Assembly (NCBI GenBank): GCA_905182415.1
Contig: CAJJBK010000005.1
Location: 1 to 64,000, forward strand
Source of the DNA: an uncultured Woeseiaceae bacterium
GTDB lineage: Bacteria > Pseudomonadota > Gammaproteobacteria > Steroidobacterales > Woeseiaceae
DNA: 64,000 nt
Direction: 5' to 3'
Shown here: positions 16,490-24,270 of the stretch, piece after piece
How the letters are laid out: each line of letters opens with the position of its first letter
How positions within the stretch are numbered: position 1 is the first letter of the stretch
The notes under the pieces: generated by a model
The model's database searches: none
What the model was told of the DNA's origin: nothing
Seen by the model: the letters and a program-made list of their open reading frames with translations, nothing else
Position numbers and translations under genes: made by a program

Positions 16490-17986
16490 ATGAGTCATTA
16501 CGTTCCAAATATAGATTATTTGATCATCTTCCTTTACTTGGTGATGTTGGTCAGTATTGGTATCTATTCATACAAAAAAGATACCAGTTATGAGGATTTT
16601 ATCTTAGCTGGGCGTGGGATGACTACCCCGATGTTAATTTCAACCATGGTATCTACATATTATGGCTTAGATATTCTCTTTGGCTCATCTGAAATGGCCT
16701 TTAATGATGGGCTAATGGCGTTTTTTGGTTATGCTTTATCAACCTTAGTGTTTTATTTATTTATTGCTTATTACATGGCAGATAAATTACGTTCAGCAAA
16801 CTTTATTTCGTTGCCTGAAATTCTTGAAAAAGCTTATGGCAGAAAAACCTCTTCAATTGGTGCGATCAGTTCCATGGTTTATTGCTTACCAACGACCAGT
16901 TTGTTTGCATTGGGACGAGTATCCGAATTTGTTTTTGGAGTTGATGCTCATTACGGCGCCTTTATTTTGGGCGGGATTGCTTTGGCATATACTTTACTTG
17001 GTGGTTTAAAGGCGGTGGCCATTACAGATACTATTCAATTTTCACTTATGTGCATTACAGTTGCTGTAGGCGTTCCTCTTTTAGTTTATGAAATAGGTGG
17101 ATTTGTAGCAATTCAAGAGCTCGTCCCTACTGGTCATTTTAAATTATTTGGTACTGTGCCACCTTGGCTTTTGATTGCGTATGCCTCTTCTAGCTTAGCA
17201 GTATTGATTGATCCTTCGCTGTATCAACGAATTTTTGCTGCACGAAGTGCTCGACAAGCACGCAACGCTATTTTAACCTCGACGGTGATTTGGACCACAT
17301 TTGACTGGTTAGTTGTAGCAGGTGGAATAGCGGCATTAGCAGCAGTCACTTCTGGAATTTTATCGAGCAATGTTCACCCAAATGATGCGTTTCTAATTGC
17401 AGTTACTTATGCATTACCGATTGGCTTATCTGGTATATTTTTAGCAGGTGTTATAGCCACCGCAATGTCGACTATTGATGGTTATACATTGGTAGCAGGT
17501 TCCAATATATCCTATGACATGTATCGACCATTAGTAAATCCAGAGGCCACAGATGCTCAACTCGTTAAGGCGACCAAGATTGGTATTGTTATAGCTTGGA
17601 CATTGGGATATATAATCGCCTTCCAATTTGATCGCATAATGGCATTATTGATTTTCGTTACCACAGTGATCACATCGACCGTCTTTGTGCCTGTTCTTAT
17701 GGCGCTATTTTATCGGGGTAAAAAAACGTCATTGGCAGGTTTATTGAGTTGTGGGGCAGGTTTAGCCAGTGTTCTGATATTCTATGTAGGTATGTCTCAG
17801 ATTGGTGATTACAATCAGACTTGGGGTACTTATATTTTTTCTTTCTCTATTGGCGGCAATACTTTTTCTATATGGCAAGAATATGCCTTATTCTTTTGTT
17901 TGCCAATTAGCTTATTAGGATTTTTTGTTGGTAATATTTTTGGCTCTAAAATAGAAGAAGCTTCTTTAGAGGGTGAGGCATTATGA
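16490..17986 (+). CDS. Sodium:solute symporter (SSS family)
   Basis: A 498-aa transporter with about 13 predicted membrane segments. It has the SSS layout: LIIFLYLVMLVSIGIYSYKK, DFILAGRGMTTPMLISTMVSTYYG (the Na+-site region), LGGIALAYTLLGGLKAVAITDTIQF, which is the diagnostic family loop, and GLSGIFLAGVIATAMSTIDGYTLVAGSNISYDMY near residue 330. Family members take up proline, pantothenate, sugars, carboxylates or choline with Na+. Placed divergently from the sarcosine oxidase operon, it may bring in a related amine or amino acid. Its stop overlaps the start of a tiny membrane protein gene. Confidence 0.9.
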   Translation: MSHYVPNIDYLIIFLYLVMLVSIGIYSYKKDTSYEDFILAGRGMTTPMLISTMVSTYYGLDILFGSSEMAFNDGLMAFFGYALSTLVFYLFIAYYMADKLRSANFISLPEILEKAYGRKTSSIGAISSMVYCLPTTSLFALGRVSEFVFGVDAHYGAFILGGIALAYTLLGGLKAVAITDTIQFSLMCITVAVGVPLLVYEIGGFVAIQELVPTGHFKLFGTVPPWLLIAYASSSLAVLIDPSLYQRIFAARSARQARNAILTSTVIWTTFDWLVVAGGIAALAAVTSGILSSNVHPNDAFLIAVTYALPIGLSGIFLAGVIATAMSTIDGYTLVAGSNISYDMYRPLVNPEATDAQLVKATKIGIVIAWTLGYIIAFQFDRIMALLIFVTTVITSTVFVPVLMALFYRGKKTSLAGLLSCGAGLASVLIFYVGMSQIGDYNQTWGTYIFSFSIGGNTFSIWQEYALFFCLPISLLGFFVGNIFGSKIEEASLEGEAL

Positions 17987-18114
17987 CGGGTTGGGATTTG
18001 TTCACTATTATTTGTTCAATTTTCTTAGGCTCTAGTGGTGTTATCTTATTGTATGTTTTTTTAAGAGATGCATACAGAGATAGAATGGCGAATAAAAAGA
18101 ACGTTAAACAATAG
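17983..18114 (+). CDS. 43-aa single-TM accessory protein of the symporter
   Basis: The ATG at 17983 overlaps the symporter stop as ATGA, so translation is coupled. The protein begins MTGWDLFTIICSIFLGSSGV and continues ILLYVFLRDAYRDRMANKK: one hydrophobic helix (residues ~6-26) followed by a positively charged cytoplasmic tail. Tiny one-helix proteins of this size are known partners encoded after SSS-family symporters. The role is probably carrier stability or assembly; this is inferred from position and length. The gene ends 13 bases from the convergent MFS gene. Confidence 0.75.
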   Translation: MTGWDLFTIICSIFLGSSGVILLYVFLRDAYRDRMANKKNVKQ

Positions 18115-18127
18115 ATTGTAATATTTC

Positions 18128-19387
18128 TTATGTTTCTTGATTATTCTTTCTCATTAGACATATGGTAAATATGCCGATCAAAGCGATCATGACTAAAAAT
18201 ATAAAATAATTTTGATGACCCTCTAAACCAGGATTCGCATCAAGGATTCTTCCTGAAATAGAGCCAAAAAATATCTCTGGCGTAAAGCCCACAAATGAAA
18301 CGATACCTATGGTAGTACCAGTAATCTGGCTTGGCGTATTTATTTCTTGAATGAGTGCAAAATAGATTCCTCTTATAGCGAAAACCGCGAAAAAGGTAAC
18401 GAAGATATTGATAGTTATAAATGTGATCCATGGCGCTGATCCATCTGCAAATATAAAACTACAAAAAGAACATATGAGCATACAAAACATGAGCAGAATA
18501 ACGCGACTAGCAATGATTTTGTCAGCAAGTATCCCAGCGAATACGGCTGCAATGGGTCTGGTTAAAGAGGCGTACGTAAATAAGGTAGCTGCCTCAACTT
18601 CATTCATACCCATTACTTCATAAGCATATAAAGTCATGTTATCAAGGCCTTTGTAGGTGGAATAGGCGCAAATAATAACGCAGCTGGTACACCAAACTAA
18701 ACGGTTTGAGAGGACTTTAGTCAAACTTTTGAAAGTAATAGTGCGTTCTTCTTTAGTGGCATGCACTTGAGATTCAGGAAGAAATTTCCACACTAAAATG
18801 GCACCGATAGCAGTCAGACTAGAATAAAATAAAATAATAGAGCGAAAGCCATTTAATCTTTCAGTTGCCGAGGCAAGGTTCACTTGCAATGGTAAAAAAC
18901 TAGCAAATATTATAATCGCAATCGCAGATAATAAAGACGCTAAGGCACCTCTTCCCCCTTCGAGCAAACCAAAAGCTTTTCCTTGCGTGTTTTCCCCGCC
19001 CCACTCTTTTGTGGCTTTGAGCATTGCTGCCCAAAATAAAAAAGTCGTGGTAATTCCCCAATAGGCATAGAGCAAAGTCATGCCGAATAAATCGGGAATG
19101 GTACTCATGTATATTCCGCCAGATGCAGTTAGCAGTAATGAAACCGCCATTAATTTTCGTGCCGATATTTTGTCGGCAATGATGCCACCTAGAAAATAGG
19201 AAATCATAGCCATTAAGCCATAGACAGCGAAGATATCTCCTAAATTAGTATTACTTAAATTAAATATGTCTAAAAAAGTGGGTCGAAAAAAACGTGCCAA
19301 ATGAAAAGGTAAACTGAAAACCAACTCACCGGCTAAAATTAATATGATTATTTGCAGTATCCGATGTTTATTTTTAATCGTTATCAT
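18128..19387 (-). CDS. Major facilitator superfamily transporter
   Basis: A 419-aa protein with 12 predicted membrane helices. It shows the MFS loop 2-3 signature as GGIIADKISARKLMAVS (residues ~67-83), a related loop AGILADKIIASRVILLM in the second half, and GKAFGLLEGGRGALASL in helix 4. The overall feel is that of the organophosphate/phthalate-type anion carriers, but the substrate is not readable. It is transcribed alone on the minus strand between two plus-strand sets, with an upstream spacer of about 115 bases. Confidence 0.85.
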   Translation of the reverse strand: MITIKNKHRILQIIILILAGELVFSLPFHLARFFRPTFLDIFNLSNTNLGDIFAVYGLMAMISYFLGGIIADKISARKLMAVSLLLTASGGIYMSTIPDLFGMTLLYAYWGITTTFLFWAAMLKATKEWGGENTQGKAFGLLEGGRGALASLLSAIAIIIFASFLPLQVNLASATERLNGFRSIILFYSSLTAIGAILVWKFLPESQVHATKEERTITFKSLTKVLSNRLVWCTSCVIICAYSTYKGLDNMTLYAYEVMGMNEVEAATLFTYASLTRPIAAVFAGILADKIIASRVILLMFCMLICSFCSFIFADGSAPWITFITINIFVTFFAVFAIRGIYFALIQEINTPSQITGTTIGIVSFVGFTPEIFFGSISGRILDANPGLEGHQNYFIFLVMIALIGIFTICLMRKNNQET

Positions 19388-19504
19388 ATCAACAAGAGTA
19401 TTCTATAAAATTAAAGAAAGGAAAAAAATCTGACTTTTTAATTTTGGTCAGCAAAAATACAGTTGGATTGCTAAAATAATGATTTACTAAGCTTAAGGAT
19501 AATA

Positions 19505-20254
19505 ATTATTTCACTGATATTCGCATTTTTTGCTACGGCGTTAGTCTATGCTTCTGTCGGTTTTGGGGGCGGCTCGACCTATAACGCATTATTGATTTTA
19601 AGTCAGGTCGATTACAATTTGGTGCCAATTATCGCCTTAATATGTAATGTGATCGTCGTGAGTGGTAATTGCTTGAGATACCATAAAAATGATTTGATAC
19701 CTTGGTCATTTACTTTGCCGGTTATTTTGGTATCTATTCCATTTGCTCTTATAGGCGGTAATACCCTTATTGATGAAGCTCTCTTTATCAAAATATTGGG
19801 TTGGACATTGTTGTTTTCTGGATTGATGATGTTTTATAGACATCAAGAGATTACTTCGATATCGCCAAAACTAAATAGCTCCATAGGTAAATTTATCAGT
19901 ATTATCGTAGCAGCTATCTTAGGTTTTCTTGCTGGTTTAGTGGGCATTGGTGGAGGTATTTTCTTCGCTCCCATATTGCATATAACCCAAGTCCTCCCAA
20001 CGAGAAAGATCGCTGCTTTTGCCAGTATTTTTATTCTGGTTAATTCTATAGCTGGTCTTATTGGGCAATATAATAAATACGATAATCTCGATATATTGTG
20101 GCTTGATAATCAATATATTTGGCTCTTATTGGTAGTATTTATCGGAGGGCAATTGGGTTCATATATAAGCATCAAAACAATTAAACCAATTATTTTACGT
20201 AGACTAACCGCGGGACTGGTGATTTATGTAGGATGTAGATTATTATTGATATAA
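19505..20254 (+). CDS. TSUP-family membrane permease with apparent ATT start
   Basis: About 249 aa when started at ATT 19505, the usual TSUP length. The first helix and signature ATALVYASVGFGGGS are encoded well upstream of the first canonical codon in frame (TTG 19592), which would delete them. Between the in-frame TAA at 19472 and 19592 there is no ATG, GTG or TTG. AAGGA at 19495-19499 is well placed for ATT at 19505 or 19508. The second repeat carries GFLAGLVGIGGGIFFAPIL. TSUP (TauE/SafE) proteins move sulfite, sulfoacetate, other organic sulfur or carboxylate anions. It is the first gene of the plus-strand set up to 24245, although co-transcription is not certain. Confidence 0.8.
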   Translation: MISLIFAFFATALVYASVGFGGGSTYNALLILSQVDYNLVPIIALICNVIVVSGNCLRYHKNDLIPWSFTLPVILVSIPFALIGGNTLIDEALFIKILGWTLLFSGLMMFYRHQEITSISPKLNSSIGKFISIIVAAILGFLAGLVGIGGGIFFAPILHITQVLPTRKIAAFASIFILVNSIAGLIGQYNKYDNLDILWLDNQYIWLLLVVFIGGQLGSYISIKTIKPIILRRLTAGLVIYVGCRLLLI

Positions 20255-20301
20255 GATTAAATGAACGAAGATAATTATAAGAACAGTGCTTGAGGTATTC
20301 A

Positions 20302-20901
20302 GTGTCGTTAGAAATAAGAAAAATCGTGATACATGATGAAGAAACTCTAATTGAAGGATTTTGTGAAGCACAAAATCCCCTCAGAATGTTCGCAGTGGCA
20401 GCGGTCATAAGAAATCCATGGTCTGGTAGATACGTGGATGATTTAAAGCCAGACATTTTGTCTATCGCTCCTCCTTTGGGTGAGGAATTAACTCAAAGAA
20501 TTATAGAGTTAGCAGGCGGTGGAGAAAAAATAGAGGCCTATGGTAAAGCTGCTGTCGTGGGGCTTGACGGAGAAATAGAACACGCCTCTGCCTTGATACA
20601 TACTTTGCGATTCGGGAATTTTTACAGAGAGGCTGTAGGAGCAAAAAGTTATTTATCCTTCACGAATACTCGTGGCCCTGCCAATGCCCCAATTATGGTT
20701 CCGTTGATGGATAAAAATGATGCCGGTCGTCGTTCTCACTACTTAACCATTCAGTTTTCTATTGCAGATGCTCCAAGGGCGGATGAGATTGTAGTTGTTC
20801 TAGGGGGCTCAATTGGCGGTCGTCCTCATCATCGTATTGGTGATCGCTATCAAGACTTAAAAGATCTCGGTCATGATGTGGAAAACCCTGCCTCGGTATA
20901 G
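20302..20901 (+). CDS. AA_synth (PF06684, DUF1185) family protein
   Basis: A 199-aa protein. GTG 20302 is preferred because GAGGT lies 5-9 bases upstream. Characteristic stretches are FAVAAVIRNPWSGRYVDDLKP, GEKIEAYGKAAVVGLDGEIEHASALIH, TRGPANAPIMVPLMDKNDAGRRSHYLT, and DEIVVVLGGSIGGRPHHRIGDRYQDL, which are typical of the family annotated as amino-acid synthesis. The biochemical role is not established. It lies directly before a hydrolase and luciferase-like monooxygenase and overlaps the former by 29 bases. This combination recalls trigonelline degradation clusters. Confidence 0.85.
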   Translation: MSLEIRKIVIHDEETLIEGFCEAQNPLRMFAVAAVIRNPWSGRYVDDLKPDILSIAPPLGEELTQRIIELAGGGEKIEAYGKAAVVGLDGEIEHASALIHTLRFGNFYREAVGAKSYLSFTNTRGPANAPIMVPLMDKNDAGRRSHYLTIQFSIADAPRADEIVVVLGGSIGGRPHHRIGDRYQDLKDLGHDVENPASV

Positions 20902-21685
20902 AACTACTAATAATATTGCCTATTACAAGACTGGTAATGGTCCGGCTATTCTTCTGATTCACGGCGTGGGTTTGAGACTAGAAAGTTGGAATGCCCAAAT
21001 AAATATTCTCAGTCAAGAGCACACCGTGTATGCCATCGACTTGCCGGGCCATGGAGAAAGTGATCAGTTAATACTAGAATCACCCAATATAGATCTTTAT
21101 ACACAACAAATAAAATTATTTGCAGACGAAATGATCACTGGTGCTTTTATAGTGATGGGGCATTCTCTGGGTGCTCTGATCGCGATTCGTTTTGCCCATT
21201 TGCATAAAAAATATTGTCTTGGTGTTGTGGCATTAAATTGTGTTTATCAACGCTCCAAAAAAGCAATGAGTTTTGTCAAGTCGCGTGCAACAAAACTTGC
21301 TCTAGAGGGGCCCAAAAATATTATTCCTCAAACAATTGATCGATGGTTTGGAGAAAATCCAACGGGTTCTAATATAGAAATAGCTAGTACTTGTAAGCAA
21401 TGGTTAGAAGCAACAAATATAGAAGGTTATAGCCATGCTTATAACACTTTCGCTCATGAAGATGGGGTCGCAGAAAAGTTATTGATAATGAATAATTTGC
21501 CCATCGCATTTATAACAGGTACGTTAGACTCAAATTCAACGCCATTAATGAGTCAGGATATGGCGACGACCTCTCCTTTTGGAATGGTGGAATTAATCCC
21601 AGAAGCGGGTCATATGGCACAAATGACTCACTCAAAAGAGGTTGGTGAAGTACTGCGATTATTTGCACTGGGCATTAGAAATTAA
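20873..21685 (+). CDS. Alpha/beta hydrolase (TgnD-like candidate)
   Basis: A 270-aa alpha/beta hydrolase: oxyanion motif LIHGVGLRLESW, AIDLPGHGESD, nucleophile S98 in the elbow VMGHSLGAL, acid Asp in ITGTLDSNS, and catalytic His in PEAGHMAQMTH. It overlaps the AA_synth gene by 29 bases and precedes the LLM monooxygenase by 14. In the characterised trigonelline pathway a hydrolase of this fold (TgnD) deformylates and breaks down the ring-opened product. Context supports that role here but sequence alone cannot prove it. The enzyme is cytoplasmic, with no signal peptide. Confidence 0.85.
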   Translation: MMWKTLPRYRTTNNIAYYKTGNGPAILLIHGVGLRLESWNAQINILSQEHTVYAIDLPGHGESDQLILESPNIDLYTQQIKLFADEMITGAFIVMGHSLGALIAIRFAHLHKKYCLGVVALNCVYQRSKKAMSFVKSRATKLALEGPKNIIPQTIDRWFGENPTGSNIEIASTCKQWLEATNIEGYSHAYNTFAHEDGVAEKLLIMNNLPIAFITGTLDSNSTPLMSQDMATTSPFGMVELIPEAGHMAQMTHSKEVGEVLRLFALGIRN

Positions 21686-21699
21686 TATAACGAGATAGT

Positions 21700-22740
21700 T
21701 TGATGAAATTTTCACTTTTTGCGCATATGGAACGCACAAGTCAACAGCAATCATATGTTGATTCATACGATGAGTTCTTGCGGTTGTGTCAGCTGGCAGA
21801 TCAAGGTGGAATGCATGCAATATGGACGGGCGAACATCATTGTATGGATTTTACTATTGCCCCTAATCCATTTATTAATATCGCTGACTTAGCCAGTAAA
21901 TTGGATAATGTACGCTTAGGGACTGGCACTATCATCGCGCCATTTTGGCATCCAATCAAGTTGGCTGGTGAATCGGCTATGACGGATATAATTACATCGG
22001 GAAGACTAGAACTGGGTATTGCAAGAGGGGCTTATAGCTATGAATATGAACGTTTAATGCCAAGCATGAACGCTTGGGAGGCTGGCGCTCGTATGCGAGA
22101 AATGATACCGGCGATTCAAGGACTGTGGAGCGGTAATTATAAGCACGATGGAGAGTACTATAAATTTCCAGAATCAACGTCAACTCCAAAACCAATGCAA
22201 TCATCAGGCCCACCTATTTGGATCGCTGCAAGAGATCCAAATAGTCATGAATTTGCTATAAAAAATAATTGTAATGTTCAGGTTACTCCTCTCTGGCAAG
22301 GCTATAAAGAAGTAAGAGATTTGATAGCTCGCTTTAAAGATGCTCAGATTAAATGTCAAAATAAAGCCCAATCAAAAATAATGTTGTTGCAGCATACATT
22401 TGTAGCAGGTTCCGATGATGAGATAGATTATGCGGCCAAAAAATTCAGTGAGTTTTATGGCCACTTTGGTGCGTGGTTTAAAAATGAAAGACCAGTAGAT
22501 CAAGCCTTAATGAAAAAATTATCTGTTTCAGAATTAGAAGCGCTTGATATGTATTCTCCTTCCGTTATGAAAGATAATTTAGCCATTGGTAATTCAACGG
22601 ATGTGATAAATCTGCTAAAAAAATATGAGGAGCTTGGCTATGATGAATTTGCTTATTGGATTGATTCAGGAATGAGTTTCGAGCTTAAAAAAGCATCTTT
22701 AGATAGGTTTATTAACGAAGTTATGCCGGCTTTTCAGTAA
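21700..22740 (+). CDS. Luciferase-like flavin monooxygenase (TgnA-like candidate)
   Basis: A 346-aa bacterial-luciferase-fold protein. It opens MMKFSLFAHMERTSQQQS, then IWTGEHHCMDFTIAPNPF, VRLGTGTIIAPFWHPIKLAGE, SGRLELGIARGAY, and PPIWIAARDPNSHEFAIKN. This run of motifs is the one I associate with the oxygenase part of the pyridine-ring-cleaving trigonelline system (TgnA), which uses reduced flavin from a partner reductase. No flavin reductase gene is in the window. It sits between the hydrolase and an aldehyde dehydrogenase, as in that pathway. Assignment as TgnA is inference; the LLM family assignment is firm. Confidence 0.9.
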   Translation: MMKFSLFAHMERTSQQQSYVDSYDEFLRLCQLADQGGMHAIWTGEHHCMDFTIAPNPFINIADLASKLDNVRLGTGTIIAPFWHPIKLAGESAMTDIITSGRLELGIARGAYSYEYERLMPSMNAWEAGARMREMIPAIQGLWSGNYKHDGEYYKFPESTSTPKPMQSSGPPIWIAARDPNSHEFAIKNNCNVQVTPLWQGYKEVRDLIARFKDAQIKCQNKAQSKIMLLQHTFVAGSDDEIDYAAKKFSEFYGHFGAWFKNERPVDQALMKKLSVSELEALDMYSPSVMKDNLAIGNSTDVINLLKKYEELGYDEFAYWIDSGMSFELKKASLDRFINEVMPAFQ

Positions 22741-22757
22741 TCAATGGGTTATTAAAT

Positions 22758-24245
22758 ATGACTATTAAGGAAAAAATACCTCATTATTCACTTTTTATAA
22801 ACGGCGAATTTATTGAGGGAGAAAAAAAAGAAAGTATAGAGAGTATCAACCCTCATACTGGAAAGGTATGGGCAACGTTTTCTGCCGCTAACGATGTTGA
22901 TGTAAACCGTGCAATATCGATAGCAAAACGATCAATGGAAAAAGGCAAGTGGGCAGATATGCTGCCCTCAATGCGAGGTAAATTATTGTTTACTCTGGCT
23001 GATTTAATCGAAAAGCACGCTTCTTTTCTGGGCGAAATAGAAACCAAGGATAGTGGTAAATTACTTGTCGAGACAGCCACTCAAACAAAATATGTTGCTG
23101 ATTATTACCGTTATTATGCTGGCTTGGCAGACAAAATAGAGGGCGCAACTTTACCGATTGATAAACCGGATATGCATGTCTTCACTACCTGTGAACCGAT
23201 TGGCGTGGTCGCAGCGATAGTTCCTTGGAATGCACAAATGTTCCTTACTGCAACAAAACTAGCTCCGGCACTGGCAGCTGGTTGCGCTACTATTATCAAA
23301 GCATCTGAAATTGCCCCATGTGCATTATTGTATTTTGGGAGGCTAATTAAAGAGGCAGGATTTCCAGATGGTGTCGTCTCAATTATTACTGGAGATGCAA
23401 AAAATTGTGCCGTTCCATTAACGACACATCCCGATATTGATCGAATTGCATTTACTGGAGGACCGGAAACAGCTAAACAAATTATTATTAATTCAGCGGA
23501 AAATTTTGCTGTTACCACGCTTGAATTGGGCGGTAAATCTCCAATAATAATTTTTGAAGATGCAGATATTGACAGTGCAGTTAATGGAATTATTGCTGGA
23601 AATTTTGGCGCATCAGGGCAATCTTGTGTAGCTGGATCAAGAGTGATTGTGCATGAATCAATAAAAAATGACGTGATAGCTAGGCTCATAAAAAAAGTCA
23701 ACCACATCAGAGTTGGCAGCCCAACAGACCCAGAGACTCATGTGGGTCCGCTATGTACCGAAAAGCAAATTATATTAATTGAAAACACATTAAAGAAAGC
23801 CACTTCACAGGGAGCTAAAATACAATTTGGCGGGAAGCGAAAACAAAGTGAAGGATATTATTTTGAACCCACATTGGTGGATTGCCCTAATGAATCGATT
23901 GCCACACTTGAGGTTGAAATGTTTGGTCCAGTAATGTCAATGCTGTCTTTCGAGAGTGAAGAAGAGGCGATTGATTTAGCTAATAATAGTTCATACGGGC
24001 TTGGCTCAGGTGTATTTACAACTAATTTGGCTCGCGCACACCGTGTTTCAAAAAAGATTAAGGCAGGTATTTGTTGGATTAATAGCTATCGAGCAATTTC
24101 TCCTATTGCTCCGTTTGGTGGTTATAATCGATCGGGTTATGCCAGAGAAGCAGGTATTCAGGCAATAAATGATTACGTGAGGACAAAAACTACTTGGATT
24201 AATATATCTGATGAGCCTATGGCTAATCCATTTGTCATGCGCTAA
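22758..24245 (+). CDS. NAD(P)-dependent aldehyde dehydrogenase (TgnC-like candidate)
   Basis: A 495-aa ALDH with catalytic C290 in FGASGQSCVAGSR, general base E256 in TTLELGGKSP, the NAD pocket VAAIVPWNAQ and AFTGGPETAK, and the C-terminal APFGGYNRSGYAREAG. It ends the plus-strand set (AA_synth, hydrolase, LLM, ALDH), 17 bases after the monooxygenase. In trigonelline breakdown an ALDH (TgnC) oxidises the hydroxybutyrolactone intermediate; this gene fits that place. It converges with the BCCT gene 25 bases later, with no clear terminator between them. Confidence 0.9.
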   Translation: MTIKEKIPHYSLFINGEFIEGEKKESIESINPHTGKVWATFSAANDVDVNRAISIAKRSMEKGKWADMLPSMRGKLLFTLADLIEKHASFLGEIETKDSGKLLVETATQTKYVADYYRYYAGLADKIEGATLPIDKPDMHVFTTCEPIGVVAAIVPWNAQMFLTATKLAPALAAGCATIIKASEIAPCALLYFGRLIKEAGFPDGVVSIITGDAKNCAVPLTTHPDIDRIAFTGGPETAKQIIINSAENFAVTTLELGGKSPIIIFEDADIDSAVNGIIAGNFGASGQSCVAGSRVIVHESIKNDVIARLIKKVNHIRVGSPTDPETHVGPLCTEKQIILIENTLKKATSQGAKIQFGGKRKQSEGYYFEPTLVDCPNESIATLEVEMFGPVMSMLSFESEEEAIDLANNSSYGLGSGVFTTNLARAHRVSKKIKAGICWINSYRAISPIAPFGGYNRSGYAREAGIQAINDYVRTKTTWINISDEPMANPFVMR

Positions 24246-24270
24246 TTGATACAGCAGTGTCTTTAAGGCC

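Noticed and set aside
19472-19600. Frameshift explanation for the missing TSUP start
   Set aside because: The nearby ATG at 19479 is in another frame and soon meets a stop; the ribosome site and ATT codons are in the right frame, so a non-canonical start is simpler.
23114-23707. 197-codon minus-strand frame within the aldehyde dehydrogenase gene
   Set aside because: It is opposite a fully conserved ALDH with active-site residues and shows no family features of its own.
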